DNA of 64,000 nucleotides from Kineothrix alysoides. GTDB lineage: Bacteria; Bacillota; Clostridia; Lachnospirales; Lachnospiraceae. The DNA lies in assembly GCF_000732725.1 (NCBI RefSeq), contig NZ_JPNB01000002.1, positions 1 through 64,000 on the forward strand. The letters run 5' to 3'. Both the position numbers and the translations under genes were made by a program. Below are positions 28,644 through 38,532 of the stretch, one piece after another (positions within the stretch are counted from its first letter, which is position 1; each line of letters begins with the position of its first letter). Under the pieces are notes generated by a model. It did no database searches, had not been told where the DNA came from, and saw only the letters and a list, made by a program, of their open reading frames with translations.

Positions 28644-29318
28644 TCATCTAATAGGTCTGCCGCCTCGTTTTATTCCAAATTTCTCCCGCATGGAAAGAAG
28701 CCTGTCGATTTGTTCCTCACCGAGCTTATTTTGCTTCTCCAGAATCTTGTCGGTAATCAAAAGTATTTTCGCATAGTATTCCATAGACTCCAAACGATAG
28801 TACGCAGAAAATGCGTCCTCTGCCCACGTTACGGCTCCATGGTTCGCCAGAAGTACTCCGTTATGTGTATGGCAGTAAGGTGCTATCACCTCCGGCACCT
28901 CGTTAGTGCCCAGCTCTGCATAAGGAGCTATCGGCACATCTCCCAGCGTAATTATCGCTTCCGCCAGTACCGGCGCATCCAGCGGAATTCCCGCGATGGC
29001 AAAGCATGTGCAGATAGGCGGATGTGCATGGCAGACCGAGAGGATATCGGAATTCTCCTTATAAGCACGAAGATGCATTTTCAATTCGGAAGATGGCTTG
29101 TATGTTCCCTCAAGAACATTTCCGTCAAGGTCTACCTTCACAAGCATCTTTTTCTTCATAAAGCCCTTGGAAACCCCTGTGGGCGTCGCCCATACTTCAT
29201 TGTCTCCCGTCTTTATAGAAATGTTACCATCGTTAGCCGCCACGAAATTGCGCACATACATACGCTGTCCGATTTCAACAATCGCCTTTTTGGCCTGCTT
29301 TTGGGTCATATATGTCAT
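28644..29318 (-). CDS. Class II aldolase (fuculose-phosphate aldolase family)
   Basis: 224 residues. ANDGNISIKTGD matches the phosphate-binding GNxS loop, CHAHPPICTCFA and HTHNGVLLANHGAV supply the zinc histidines, and an acidic residue of the catalytic pair is present near PVLAEAI. The fold cleaves sugar 1-phosphates to DHAP and an aldehyde. Placed next to mtnA, it most likely cleaves 5-deoxyribulose or methylthioribulose 1-phosphate (DrdA/Ald2 role); MtnB dehydratase or fuculose-phosphate aldolase are alternatives. The downstream gap to buk is occupied by the buk terminator. Confidence 0.8.
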   Translation of the reverse strand: MTYMTQKQAKKAIVEIGQRMYVRNFVAANDGNISIKTGDNEVWATPTGVSKGFMKKKMLVKVDLDGNVLEGTYKPSSELKMHLRAYKENSDILSVCHAHPPICTCFAIAGIPLDAPVLAEAIITLGDVPIAPYAELGTNEVPEVIAPYCHTHNGVLLANHGAVTWAEDAFSAYYRLESMEYYAKILLITDKILEKQNKLGEEQIDRLLSMREKFGIKRGGRPIR

Positions 29319-29415
29319 ATCTCTTGCCCTTCTTTTCCCTTATCTTTTACTTACTTTTTCTTGTGCTCCGACTTATACCTTATAGATTTTATTTACTTCT
29401 ATTACTTTTTGTCCT

Positions 29416-30513
29416 TTATTTATTTTTGTTCTTCATTTCTCTGCTTTTTTCAAAAATCTCCTGCAAGGATTGTGCGAAAGGAGCTCTTGCAATGCCGTAC
29501 TCGGTAACGATAGCGGTAATCAGCTCATGGTCCGTCACATCGAAAGCGGGATTGAATACCTTTACTCCTTCCGGGGTCAGTCTCTCCTTATACCACATTT
29601 CCGTCACTTCCTCCGCCGGGCGCTGTTCAATATGGATGTCGTCTCCCGTCTTCGTATTTCTGTCAATCGTAGAGGTAGGCGCGCAGACATAAAACGGGAT
29701 ATTGTAGCGTTTCGCAACCGCTGCCACAACCGAGGTTCCTATTTTATTGGCAACATCTCCATTCGCGGCTACCCGGTCACAGCCTACAAAAACAGCGTTT
29801 ATCCATCCGTTTCGCATAACGGCTGCCGACATATTGTCACAGATAAGGGTCACATCCACTCCCGAGGACTGCAGCTCATAGGCGGTCAGTCTCGCTCCCT
29901 GCAGCAGCGGTCTCGTTTCGTCGGCAAACACGTGAAAATTATAACCCCTTTCCTGCCCCAGATAAATTGGAGCGGTAGCAGTACCGTATTTACTCGTCGC
30001 CAATTGTCCGGCGTTGCAGTGAGTCAGTATACCATCCCCCGGCTTTACAAGGTCAAGGCCATATTCCCCGATTTTTTTACATACCCATATATCTTCTTCC
30101 TTGATGGCTATGGCTTCCTCCCTCAGCTTCTCCTTTATCAGAGCTACCGGTAATTTTTCATTCGTCCGGCACACTTCCTCCATGCGGTTAAGTGCCCACG
30201 ACAGATTAACAGCAGTAGGTCTGGAGGAGTTCAGATATTCCTTCTGTTTCACAAGCTCCTTATAGAAAGCCGCGTAGTCCTGCGTATCGATTCCTTTCGC
30301 GAGTATGTAAATACCGAAAGCGGCTGCCACGCCGATTGCAGGCGCTCCGCGCACCTTCAACAAATAAATGGCATCCCATATCTCCTCTGCTGTCTTTAAA
30401 TGAATTAACTGCGTCCTTCCGGGAAGCAGCGTTTGGTCGATAATTACCACGGAAGTCTCATTGTCGTCCAAGGCAACCGTTTCATATTCCATAATATTCT
30501 TCTTATCCGTCAT
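29416..30513 (-). CDS. mtnA: S-methyl-5-thioribose-1-phosphate isomerase
   Basis: Isomerises methylthioribose 1-phosphate (and 5-deoxyribose 1-phosphate) to the ribulose form. 365 residues of the eIF2B-like isomerase fold: [17 protein letters not shown], the catalytic [36 protein letters not shown], and [16 protein letters not shown] with the conserved aspartate. It lies 97 bp upstream of the aldolase gene on the same strand. ATG at 30513 has only a weak AAGAG-like site. No MtnK kinase, MtnN nucleosidase or dioxygenase gene is in the window. Confidence 0.92.
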   Translation of the reverse strand: MTDKKNIMEYETVALDDNETSVVIIDQTLLPGRTQLIHLKTAEEIWDAIYLLKVRGAPAIGVAAAFGIYILAKGIDTQDYAAFYKELVKQKEYLNSSRPTAVNLSWALNRMEEVCRTNEKLPVALIKEKLREEAIAIKEEDIWVCKKIGEYGLDLVKPGDGILTHCNAGQLATSKYGTATAPIYLGQERGYNFHVFADETRPLLQGARLTAYELQSSGVDVTLICDNMSAAVMRNGWINAVFVGCDRVAANGDVANKIGTSVVAAVAKRYNIPFYVCAPTSTIDRNTKTGDDIHIEQRPAEEVTEMWYKERLTPEGVKVFNPAFDVTDHELITAIVTEYGIARAPFAQSLQEIFEKSREMKNKNK

Positions 30514-30549
30514 ACGTCTGTTTTCTCTTTTCTTTACTTATTTCTATGC

Positions 30550-31032
30550 TTATACTGTAATATCGGCATATTGTGCGTGAGCTGCCTTTAGCAAATCTTC
30601 CGGCGCAAGTTCCATTTGGGACCCCAGCCTTCCGCCGCTGACAATTATTCGCTCTAATCCCTCCGCAGATATATCTACCTTCGTTACATATTGTTTCTTC
30701 ATTCCGATTGCCGTACAGCCTCCCCTTATATAACCGGTCACATCGTTGATATCCTTTACATGAACCATCTGCATCGACTTTTCTCCTACCGCTTTCGCTG
30801 CCTTTTTCAAATCCAGCTCTTTTGCAATGGGAATAACAAATACGAAGTAGTTCTTACTGGTGCCCACAGCCACCAACGTTTTATAAACCTTCTCATAAGG
30901 AAATCCCAGGAGATCGGCTATTTGCAGTCCATCGATGAATTCCTCGCATTCATACGTATAATGTGTGTATTCTAACTTGTTTTTTTCCAGAATACGCATC
31001 GCGTTTGTCTTAATTTCTTTATTCTTAGCCAC
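30550..31032 (-). CDS. ybaK: Cys-tRNA(Pro)/Cys-tRNA(Cys) deacylase YbaK
   Basis: Editing protein that hydrolyses mischarged Cys-tRNA(Pro). 160 residues: KTNAMRILEKNKLEYTHY opens the YbaK fold, KVYKTLVA carries the invariant lysine, and GYIRGGCTAIGMKK holds the GxxxGG loop. The start codon is GTG at 31032, preceded by AAGGTGG. It lies 36 bp before mtnA and may be co-transcribed with it. Confidence 0.92.
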   Translation of the reverse strand: MAKNKEIKTNAMRILEKNKLEYTHYTYECEEFIDGLQIADLLGFPYEKVYKTLVAVGTSKNYFVFVIPIAKELDLKKAAKAVGEKSMQMVHVKDINDVTGYIRGGCTAIGMKKQYVTKVDISAEGLERIIVSGGRLGSQMELAPEDLLKAAHAQYADITV

Positions 31033-31196
31033 AATTCCACCTTCTTCTTAAAGTCTACTACTTTTGTACCATTCTTTTTACTCTTTGTAAACCGTGAAAT
31101 TACTCATGGTTACGCCCCTAACAAATTATTGACCATCTCTTGCCAAATTGATATACTTGACATAATACGATAAAAATAAAATTGGAGGTACTACAG

Positions 31197-32663
31197 ATGT
31201 TTAAAAAGAAGGGTTCTTGCGCAGAAATGATTTGTGTTTCTGAATATGTAGAAAATACCATAAACGGCATAGATACTGCCCCTTGTCCGCAAAGCACTTA
31301 TCCGCTACACAGTACTATCATAAATCATTTTGATAAGCTGCTGCAAAATGAACGCCGTATGTCCGATGCCACCAAACAGGTGTTGGAAATTGCCACCTCC
31401 ATCAGTTCCTTCGATGTGGAAATGACATTTATGTCAGATGAACTGCTCCACTTCGCTAAGGAATTGGCTGACTTAAGTGAATCCAACCTCGCTATTGTGG
31501 AAGAGACTACCTCCGCAATGAATGAGGTAAACAATACGATCGACGATACCGCTCATACGTTAGAACGCCTTTCGGAAGAGTCCTCTTCCCTGGCTGCTAA
31601 AAATAACGATAGCACTCAGATACTCCAAGAAGTAAGCGCGTTAAAGGAAAACGTAATTCAAGATACTAACGACATGAACAAAAAGATTACTCAATTGGTA
31701 ACTCTCGCAGACGAAGTGGAAAAAATAGTAGTAAGTGTTCAGAGTATCGCCAATCAGACCAACCTGCTCGCCTTAAATGCTGCTATTGAAGCCGCCAGAG
31801 CGGGAGAGCATGGCAAGGGTTTCGCTGTCGTTGCAGACGAAGTGCGCACGCTGGCGGACGATACAAAGCAAAATTTAAGCGGCATGCAGAAATTTGTAGC
31901 TGAAATTCACAGCGCTGCCAATGACGGAAAGCTCAGCATTGAACGCACCCTTGCCTCTACCACACAGATGGATGAGAAAATCGATTTGGTTTCCCAGACG
32001 GTCAACAACAATATCGATATGTTGAACGGCGTTGTTGTAAGCGTATCGGATATCAATCAATCCATGCAAGGTATCAAATACTCTGCTGCGAATATCAATA
32101 AGGCTATGGAGACCTCCAGCAAAAATGCGGAGATGCTTGCAATGATGACACAGAACATTCATAACGATGCGGATGCAAGTGTTGCTTTCTCGAAAAACAT
32201 TTCCGCCATCGATGATAAGCTCTCTCTCGTTTCCGCACAGCTATATGAAGGTCTGCGCAGCGGCAGGCACGCGGTTACCAACGAAGACTTCCATGCCACT
32301 ATTGCTAAGGCAAAAAAGGCTCATGAGAACTGGGTGGCAAAGCTTGCGAGCATGACAGAAAACATGAAAGCGGTTCCTTTACAGACTAATTCCAAAAAAT
32401 GTGAATTCGGACATTTTTATCATACGATAAAGGTTGACCACCCTGCTATTTCGGAGGACTGGAAAAAAATTGCTCCTATTCACAAGGATTTGCATGATTC
32501 AGGCGAAAAGATTATCAGTCTTATCAGAAATGGTGAGGAACAGGAAGCGAAACGGCTTCTTTCACATGCGGAGGATGACTCGAAAAAGGTCATCGCTTTG
32601 CTCGATACCATCGATAAAACTGTCACGGATTTAATGAAAAAGAATGTTAAAATCTTTTCTTAA
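31197..32663 (+). CDS. Soluble chemoreceptor with C-terminal CZB zinc domain
   Basis: 488 residues with no membrane segment. The signalling hairpin is centred on [20 protein letters not shown]. The C-terminal 120 residues carry the chemoreceptor zinc-binding pattern: [23 protein letters not shown] and IHKDLHDSG, giving the three histidines and one cysteine that bind zinc. CZB proteins can sense zinc or hypochlorous acid through the cysteine. The N-terminus ([15 protein letters not shown]) has extra cysteines. GGAGG lies eight bases before the ATG. It stands alone; promoter TTGCCA-N17-TAATAC is plausible upstream. Confidence 0.9.
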   Translation: MFKKKGSCAEMICVSEYVENTINGIDTAPCPQSTYPLHSTIINHFDKLLQNERRMSDATKQVLEIATSISSFDVEMTFMSDELLHFAKELADLSESNLAIVEETTSAMNEVNNTIDDTAHTLERLSEESSSLAAKNNDSTQILQEVSALKENVIQDTNDMNKKITQLVTLADEVEKIVVSVQSIANQTNLLALNAAIEAARAGEHGKGFAVVADEVRTLADDTKQNLSGMQKFVAEIHSAANDGKLSIERTLASTTQMDEKIDLVSQTVNNNIDMLNGVVVSVSDINQSMQGIKYSAANINKAMETSSKNAEMLAMMTQNIHNDADASVAFSKNISAIDDKLSLVSAQLYEGLRSGRHAVTNEDFHATIAKAKKAHENWVAKLASMTENMKAVPLQTNSKKCEFGHFYHTIKVDHPAISEDWKKIAPIHKDLHDSGEKIISLIRNGEEQEAKRLLSHAEDDSKKVIALLDTIDKTVTDLMKKNVKIFS

Positions 32664-32712
32664 TACATAGAATACTTCTAAGCACATCATAAAAGAAAGC
32701 CGCATCACTATT

Positions 32713-32819
32713 GTGAGGCGACACCTGAAAATTAGACTTTATGGCGTAGTAGTTTTTAACTGCTACGCCCTTTTCTTTTATGCAGCCTGGAGACTGAGAC
32801 GATATTCAACCGGATTCAT
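32713..32819 (-). pseudogene. Remnant of an IS3-family element (3' end of transposase)
   Basis: On the minus strand ATGAATCCGGTTGAATATCG and onward encodes MNPVEYRLSLQAA and a stop, the typical C-terminal end of IS150-group transposases. After the stop come a hairpin and then AAGTCTAATTTTCAGGTGTC, resembling the terminal repeat of that group. Nothing of the transposase upstream of this remains; the reading frame runs straight into the phosphate transporter gene, whose TGA overlaps the ATG. The exact outer end is uncertain by a few bases. Confidence 0.6.
32743..32779 (+). terminator. Terminator after the CZB chemoreceptor gene
   Basis: GGCGTAGTAG-TTTTTAA-CTGCTACGCC with one G-T pair, followed by CTTTTCTTTT. 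It lies within the IS3 remnant but is oriented to stop plus-strand transcription. Confidence 0.75.
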
Positions 32820-33859
32820 ACTACCGCTATGAACAGCTTTGCTGTCAGGTATCCAATTACTCCGCATCCGGGAAATGTAAGAATCCATGTAATGATCATC
32901 CGTTCCACAACTTTTTTGTTTACGCCGGATATATCCTGCGCTGCCCCTACTCCCATCATCGCTGTAGTTTTTATGTGAGTAGTGGAAACGGGTATGCCAA
33001 ACAGGCTTGAGAAAAACAGACATACTGCTCCTGCGATATCCGACGCGAAGCCCTGCGGCTTTTCTAATTTCACCATGTCATTTCCTACCGTTCTGATAAT
33101 ACGTTTCCCGCCTATAGAGGTTCCCGCCGCCATAACCCCGCTGCATAGGAGCATCATCCAAAAGGGTATCTCAAAGTCTGTACTTCCCGCCCTTTTGCCG
33201 GCAAGACAGATTCCCAGCATAAAAACTGCCATGAATTTCTGCCCGTCCTGTGCACCGTGCATAAATGCCATTGCTGCCGCACCGGCTATTTGGGCCTTAT
33301 CAAAATCCTTCTCCTTCCATCGCCCTGCCGCCCACAAGTCTACCGCTTTACCGCATATATATCCCATGGCTAAGCCGCATATAACGGACAGCAGCAAGCC
33401 GTACAGAACCTTCATCCATTCCGCTCTGCTGATACCCGCAACGCCGTTATGTAAGGCGATGGCTGCCCCTGAGATCCCTGCAATCAACGCATGGCTTTCG
33501 CTGGTCGGTATGCCGAAGCACCACGCTGCGGCCGCCCACAGAACAATAGAGGTCATAGCCGCACAAAGAGCAGCTAACGCCAACTTGGAATCTGCTCCAA
33601 AGTCCGCAATATAATAAATAGTAAAGGCCACCTTGGAATTGAACATAGTCATAAAAAGCATTCCTGCAAAATTAAAGACCGCTGCCATCCGTATGGCCCC
33701 TTCTAAGTCCATCGCCTTTGTAGATACACAAGTGACGATGGCATTCGGCGCATCCGTCCATCCATTCACTAATATAACACTTGTTATTAATAGTGATGTT
33801 ATTCGTAATATTGGGTTTTGCAGGAATTGTTCCAAAAATTCATGAAATAATATGGTCAT
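32816..33859 (-). CDS. pit: PiT-family inorganic phosphate transporter
   Basis: 347 residues with about nine membrane segments. The PiT signature is present twice: VNGWTDAPNAIVTCVSTKAM near residue 30 and AFMHGAQDGQKFMAVF near residue 205, each with the GxxDxxN-like core. It moves phosphate with protons or sodium, probably as a metal-phosphate complex. ATG at 33859 lies seven bases after AAGG. The stop codon touches the IS3 remnant, so the last residues could have been altered, although the tail GYLTAKLFIAVV looks natural. A PhoU-like partner is absent nearby. Confidence 0.9.
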   Translation of the reverse strand: MTILFHEFLEQFLQNPILRITSLLITSVILVNGWTDAPNAIVTCVSTKAMDLEGAIRMAAVFNFAGMLFMTMFNSKVAFTIYYIADFGADSKLALAALCAAMTSIVLWAAAAWCFGIPTSESHALIAGISGAAIALHNGVAGISRAEWMKVLYGLLLSVICGLAMGYICGKAVDLWAAGRWKEKDFDKAQIAGAAAMAFMHGAQDGQKFMAVFMLGICLAGKRAGSTDFEIPFWMMLLCSGVMAAGTSIGGKRIIRTVGNDMVKLEKPQGFASDIAGAVCLFFSSLFGIPVSTTHIKTTAMMGVGAAQDISGVNKKVVERMIITWILTFPGCGVIGYLTAKLFIAVV

Positions 33860-33923
33860 TTCCATACCTTCTATACTATATTAAAGAAATTTTTGCATTA
33901 AATCCTTCATAATTATTTTTTTT

Positions 33924-34085
33924 ATGTTCTTCTCTTTGATTTCTTTTCTTTACCTTCTTCTTTTTACTTTCTTCTCTTCACTTTATCTTCTTCTCTCTGC
34001 TCTCTTCTTTTTACCCTTTTCCCTCTACTATCTTCTTTTTATTCTCTTCTCTTTGCTCTCTTCTTTTTATTCTCTTCACAGTAGA
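33924..34085. repeat. Polypyrimidine tract with loose tandem repeats
   Basis: About 160 bp almost entirely of C and T on the plus strand, with repeats such as TTTTTATTCTCTTC and CTTTGCTCTCTTCTTTTTA. In the minus-strand message for pit it would be an A/G-rich leader. A similar shorter tract lies at 29325-29460 between the aldolase and mtnA genes. I see no gene in the 33860-34186 gap. Confidence 0.7.
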
Positions 34086-34186
34086 TTATTCACTATTGCT
34101 TCTTCCTTACAGCAGGATCCCGGCTTACTATAAATATAATAAACAAGTGAAAGGAATATACCAAAGAAAAGCTATCCACACATTAC

Positions 34187-34229
34187 AAAAGCCGATGCAG
34201 CATCCATCACATGGCACCGCATCGGCTTT
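34187..34229 (-). terminator. Terminator of the butyryl-CoA operon
   Basis: AAAAGCCGATGC (34187-34198) pairs with GCATCGGCTTT (34219-34229). On the minus strand the stem ends in GCATCGGCTTTTG just after etfA. It is nearly symmetric and may act both ways. Confidence 0.78.
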
Positions 34230-34280
34230 CGTTATTATTTCATCACTGCATTTATTACTATTTTATCATCTTTACTGCAA

Positions 34281-35327
34281 TTATTTATTAGCAGCGAACT
34301 CTGCTTTCAATCTCTCCGTAAGTGCAGGAACAATTTTGTTCAAGTCTCCGACAATACCATAATCAGCTACATCGAAGATAGGAGCTGTCTCGTCTTTGTT
34401 GATAGCAATGATGACGTCGGATTCTTCCATACCTGCCAAATGCTGAATCGCTCCGGAAATACCGATTGCAAAGTACAGGTTAGGGCGAACGGTCTTACCG
34501 GTCTGGCCTACCTGAAGATCCTTAGGCTTCCATCCGGAATCAACAGCCGCACGGGAGCAGCTTACTGTAGCACCCAGTACATCTGCGAGGTCTTCCAGCA
34601 TTTTGAAATTCTCTGCGCTGCAAACACCACGGCCGCCGGAAACGAGAATCTTCGCATCCATAATGTCTTCCGTCTCAGCAACAGCTTTTACTATATCGAG
34701 AATTTCAACATAGTTATTGTTAGGTGTAAAGCCGGGATTGAACTCTTCAATAACGGCTTTCGCATTCTCATCCTTACGAGCCTTCTGCATAACGCCGGGG
34801 CGAACCGTTGCCATCTGAGGACGGAATTCCGGACATGCAATCGTAGCGATGGTATTGCCTCCGAAAGCGGGACGTGTCATGAGAAGCTGGTTGTGCAACT
34901 GCTCTCTTCCCGGAATAGGGTTAATCGGGAAATCGCCGATTTCAAGTCTTGTACAGTCTGCCGTAAGTCCGGTATGCACTCTTGCGGACACGCGGGGACC
35001 GAGATCGCGTCCGATAGCGGTAGCGCCAACTAAGAAGATTTCCGGTTTATATTTCTCGATAACAGAAGCCAGTGCATGTGTGTAAGGCTCTGTTCTGTAT
35101 TCTTTAAGCTCAGGATCATCCACAAGAATAACCTTATCCGCGCCGTAAGCTGCAAGTTCGTCCGCAAGCGCTTTCACACCGCTTCCTACCAAAACAGCCG
35201 TAACTTCAGTTCCTAAATCTTTTGCAAGCTCTTTACCCTTGCCCACCAGTTCCAAAGCGATACCGCTAAGCTCGTTATCTACCTGCTGTGCAAAGACAAA
35301 TACTCCTTTATATTCTGCTATATTCAT
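34281..35327 (-). CDS. etfA: Electron transfer flavoprotein subunit alpha
   Basis: 348 residues. The C-terminal FAD domain has VSGGRGVCSAENFKMLEDLA, DSGWKPKDLQVGQTGKTVRP, LYFAIGISGAIQHLAGM and the final FDVADYGIVGDLNKIVP, all ETF-alpha hallmarks. With EtfB and Bcd it likely bifurcates electrons from NADH to crotonyl-CoA and ferredoxin, as in other butyrate formers; this is inferred from family and context. It is the last gene of the operon, 30 bp after etfB, followed by a terminator. Confidence 0.95.
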   Translation of the reverse strand: MNIAEYKGVFVFAQQVDNELSGIALELVGKGKELAKDLGTEVTAVLVGSGVKALADELAAYGADKVILVDDPELKEYRTEPYTHALASVIEKYKPEIFLVGATAIGRDLGPRVSARVHTGLTADCTRLEIGDFPINPIPGREQLHNQLLMTRPAFGGNTIATIACPEFRPQMATVRPGVMQKARKDENAKAVIEEFNPGFTPNNNYVEILDIVKAVAETEDIMDAKILVSGGRGVCSAENFKMLEDLADVLGATVSCSRAAVDSGWKPKDLQVGQTGKTVRPNLYFAIGISGAIQHLAGMEESDVIIAINKDETAPIFDVADYGIVGDLNKIVPALTERLKAEFAANK

Positions 35328-35357
35328 TCTTATTCACCACGCTTTTCCTTTGATTTA

Positions 35358-36140
35358 TTAAATGATGTGTTTCTCTTTTAATCTTTCCATAATGTAGTCT
35401 ACAGATTCCGTAGGATCGAGAGCAACCTTCGCTCCCACACCCTTTCTCACTCTGTCCGATGCTCTGGCGATCTGTGTAGGTGAACCCTTAAGTCCGAGGT
35501 TGGAATCCTCTACATCCACCAAATCATTTCTTCCCCATACGGTTATCTCCGCATTATATGCGTCGAAGATTCCGCCCGGAGTCATGTAACGAGCTTCATT
35601 CAATTCAGCAAGAGCTGTGATCAGGCAAGGCATTTTAGCCTTTAATACGTGATATCTGTCATCGTACTGGCGCTCTACTACTACGCTGTCGCCTTCGATC
35701 TTAATATCCTGCGCATAAGAGATTACCGGGATTCCCAAGTGCTCGGAAATCTGCGGTCCAACCTGTGCGGTATCTCCGTCAATAGCCTGACGGCCTGTAA
35801 TAATCAAATCATATTCCAAATTACGGATTGCTCCTGCAAGTGTCTGAGAGGTCGCCCATGTGTCCGCGCCGCCGAGAACTCTATCTGTTACGAGAACGCC
35901 TTTATCCGCACCCATAGCCATCGCTTCGCGAAGTACTTCTTCCGCCTTGGGAAGGCCCATAGTAATTGCGGTTACTTCCGCGCCATACTGATCCTTTAAT
36001 CTAAGAGCTGCTTCAAGTCCTGCTTTATCATCGGGATTCATGATAGTAAGCATAGCACCTCTGTCCAGCGTTCCATCGGGATTGAATTTAACGCCGCCCT
36101 TTGTATCGGGTACCTGTTTAATACAAACAACAATTTTCAT
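35358..36140 (-). CDS. etfB: Electron transfer flavoprotein subunit beta
   Basis: 260 residues starting MKIVVCIKQVPDT after AGGAG. The AMAMGADKGVLVTDR helix, DLIITGRQAIDGDTAQVGP (nucleotide-binding loop) and ARYMTPGGI segments define ETF-beta. It partners EtfA. A longer ATG-started frame (36176) has no ribosome binding site. A TGAGT-family hairpin lies between bcd and this gene. Confidence 0.95.
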   Translation of the reverse strand: MKIVVCIKQVPDTKGGVKFNPDGTLDRGAMLTIMNPDDKAGLEAALRLKDQYGAEVTAITMGLPKAEEVLREAMAMGADKGVLVTDRVLGGADTWATSQTLAGAIRNLEYDLIITGRQAIDGDTAQVGPQISEHLGIPVISYAQDIKIEGDSVVVERQYDDRYHVLKAKMPCLITALAELNEARYMTPGGIFDAYNAEITVWGRNDLVDVEDSNLGLKGSPTQIARASDRVRKGVGAKVALDPTESVDYIMERLKEKHII

Positions 36141-36183
36141 TGTATTTCCACTCCTTATGTTTTCATTCATTTTCATTTGCTTA

Positions 36184-36202
36184 ATGAGTATATAACACTC
36201 AT
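36184..36202. repeat. Short TGAGT-family hairpin between bcd and etfB
   Basis: ATGAGTATATAACACTCAT, 6-bp stem with a 7-nt loop, inside the butyryl-CoA operon message 8 bases after the bcd stop codon. Confidence 0.55.
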
Positions 36203-36209
36203 GTCATTA

Positions 36210-37364
36210 CTATTTCAGTATTGCGCCGGAAATTACCATTTTCTGAACTTCGGAGGTTCCTTCGTAAATCTCGGTAATCTTAGCATCACGCATCATACGC
36301 TCTACGTCATATTCTCTCGTGTAGCCGTAACCGCCGTGAAGCTGTACAGCCTTGGTCGTAACTTCCATAGCAACTTCTGCTGCATACAATTTCGCCTTTG
36401 CTGCTTCTACGGAATAATTTTTCTGGGTCTCTTTTGCTTTAGCAGCCTTGTAAACGAGCAGCTGAGCAGCCTCCGTCTTCGTATCCATATCAGCAAGCTG
36501 GAACTGCGTATTCTGGAAAGCAGCAATCGATCTGCCGAACTGTTTTCTTTCCTTTACATACTCGATCGTTCTTTCCAAAGCGCCTTCTGCAAGGCCCAGC
36601 GCCTGAGCGGCAATACCGATACGTCCGCCGTCCAGCGTGTGCATAGCGATGCCGAAGCCCTTTCCTTCCGCACCTAAGATATTTTCCTTAGGAATTCTGC
36701 AGTCTGTGAATATCAATTCATAGGTGGATGAGCCGCGGATACCCATTTTCTTTTCCTTCGTACCGAAGGAGAAGCCGGGAGTTCCTTTTTCTACGATGAA
36801 AGCGGAAATGATTTTCTTACTTCTGCCTTTTGCATCGGTGGAAACGCTGGTTACTGCAATGATAATATAAATATCGGCTTCTTTACCGTTGGTGATGAAA
36901 ATCTTGGAGCCGTTAAGTACCCACTCGTCGCCGTCGAGAACAGCCTTTGTCTGCTGTCCCTGTGCATCGGTACCAGCTCCGGGCTCGGTCAGACCGAAAG
37001 CGCCTAATTTCTCGCCTTTTGCAAGAGCCGGCAGATATTTCTGCTTCTGCTCCTGCGTACCATATGTCAGGATAGGATCGCAGCAAAGAGAGGTATGTGC
37101 GGAAACGATAACGCCTGTAGTTCCGCAAACCTTGGAAAGTTCTTCTACACACATAGCATATGTCAATATATCGCAGCCCTGACCGCCGTACTCCTTCGGT
37201 ATCGGAATGCCGAGAAAGCCTGCCTTTGCCATTTTCTCAACGGTTTCTCTGGGAAACGTTTCTGTTTCATCTACTTCTTGTGCTAACGGCTTAACTTCTG
37301 TTTCAGCGAATTCTCTGAAAAGAGCTCTTGCCATTTCATGTTGTTTACTTAACATAAAATCCAT
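36210..37364 (-). CDS. bcd: Butyryl-CoA dehydrogenase
   Basis: Reduces crotonyl-CoA to butyryl-CoA. 384 residues of the acyl-CoA dehydrogenase fold: GAFGLTEPGAGTDA and IFITNGKEADIYI flank the FAD/substrate pocket, and QLHGGYGYTREYDVERMMRDAKITEIYEGTSEVQ (two known signature blocks, here described jointly) contains the catalytic glutamate in YEGTSE. GGAGG lies before the ATG at 37364. It stands between hbd and etfB, its redox partner. Confidence 0.96.
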   Translation of the reverse strand: MDFMLSKQHEMARALFREFAETEVKPLAQEVDETETFPRETVEKMAKAGFLGIPIPKEYGGQGCDILTYAMCVEELSKVCGTTGVIVSAHTSLCCDPILTYGTQEQKQKYLPALAKGEKLGAFGLTEPGAGTDAQGQQTKAVLDGDEWVLNGSKIFITNGKEADIYIIIAVTSVSTDAKGRSKKIISAFIVEKGTPGFSFGTKEKKMGIRGSSTYELIFTDCRIPKENILGAEGKGFGIAMHTLDGGRIGIAAQALGLAEGALERTIEYVKERKQFGRSIAAFQNTQFQLADMDTKTEAAQLLVYKAAKAKETQKNYSVEAAKAKLYAAEVAMEVTTKAVQLHGGYGYTREYDVERMMRDAKITEIYEGTSEVQKMVISGAILK

Positions 37365-37481
37365 GTTTTTATTTCCTCCATAAAGTTTTAATTAAAAAAT
37401 TTAAACAGCAAAGTTTTTCCTATGATATGAAATGATTGATCACAATGCGGTCTCACAAAGTGATTTCATAACACCTGTTTT

Positions 37482-38321
37482 TTATTTAGAATAATCGTAG
37501 AAGCCTTTTCCGGTCTTCATACCGAGCTGTCCGCCGCGAACCATTTTCTTGAGAAGCGGATGAGGACGGTATTTGGAATCACCGGTTTCGTTCTGAAGAA
37601 CTTCCATGATAGCCAGCACGATGTCAAGGCCAACCAAATCTCCAAGAGCCAAAGGTCCCATAGGATGGTTTGCGCCCAGTTTCATCGCATTGTCGATACC
37701 TTCTACGCTGGCAACGCCTTCTGCATAGATACCAATCGCTTCGTTGATCATCGGAATAAGGATTCTGTTTACAACAAAGCCTGCTGCCTCGTTTACCTGT
37801 ACCGGAGTCTTGCCGATTTCTTCGGAAATCGCTTTGATTTTATCAACTACTTCGTCGGGTGTATTAAGGCCTGCAATCACTTCTACCAGCTTCATAACAG
37901 GAGCCGGATTGAAAAAGTGCATACCGATAACCGGTCTGTCCAGTCCTGCACCGATTTCTGTAATGGAAAGAGAGGAGGTATTGGTTGCAAAAACACAATC
38001 TTTTTTGCAAATATCCTGAAGCTCCTTAAATGTTTGTTTCTTAATATCCATAACCTCTAAAGCTGCTTCTACTACTAAATCACAATCCGTACAAATCGTT
38101 TTCACTCCTGTTGTGATCTTAGCGAGAATAGCGTCCGCTGCAGCCTGTTCCATTTTACCTTTTTCAACACGTTTCGCGAAACCTTTTGCAATTCTGTTCT
38201 TGCCGTTTGCTGCGAATTCTTCGTTGATGTCACAAAGAAATACTTCATATCCTTCTGTCTGGGCAAAAGCCTGTGCAATACCTGCGCCCATTGTACCAGC
38301 ACCAATAATACCTACTTTCAT
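37482..38321 (-). CDS. hbd: 3-hydroxybutyryl-CoA dehydrogenase
   Basis: Reduces acetoacetyl-CoA to 3-hydroxybutyryl-CoA. 279 residues: the Rossmann loop [30 protein letters not shown], the catalytic histidine in [17 protein letters not shown], and the dimerisation domain with [16 protein letters not shown]. The ATG at 38321 has GGAGG at ideal spacing. A single-domain short form as usual in Clostridia. Confidence 0.96.
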   Translation of the reverse strand: MKVGIIGAGTMGAGIAQAFAQTEGYEVFLCDINEEFAANGKNRIAKGFAKRVEKGKMEQAAADAILAKITTGVKTICTDCDLVVEAALEVMDIKKQTFKELQDICKKDCVFATNTSSLSITEIGAGLDRPVIGMHFFNPAPVMKLVEVIAGLNTPDEVVDKIKAISEEIGKTPVQVNEAAGFVVNRILIPMINEAIGIYAEGVASVEGIDNAMKLGANHPMGPLALGDLVGLDIVLAIMEVLQNETGDSKYRPHPLLKKMVRGGQLGMKTGKGFYDYSK

Positions 38322-38532
38322 CTTATTTCCTCCTGATTTATATTTATATGATTTATGTGAGCTGCCGCCTTACGCTATGCGGAAGTCCATCAATACCTAA
38401 TTAAGTTGCTTCTATGCCTTATTACTCTCACGAAGGCATAGCGCCAAACGGGTATGCTTGCATGTCCATCCGGTAACTGCCCATAGGGGCAAATACCCAA
38501 GGTAAATACTGCTTAATTTACCGGGAGGTATT

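Noticed and set aside
32778-33023. 81-codon frame ending MNPVEYRLSLQAA as a complete gene
   Set aside because: Only the last 13 codons resemble transposase; the rest is another frame of the phosphate transporter gene.
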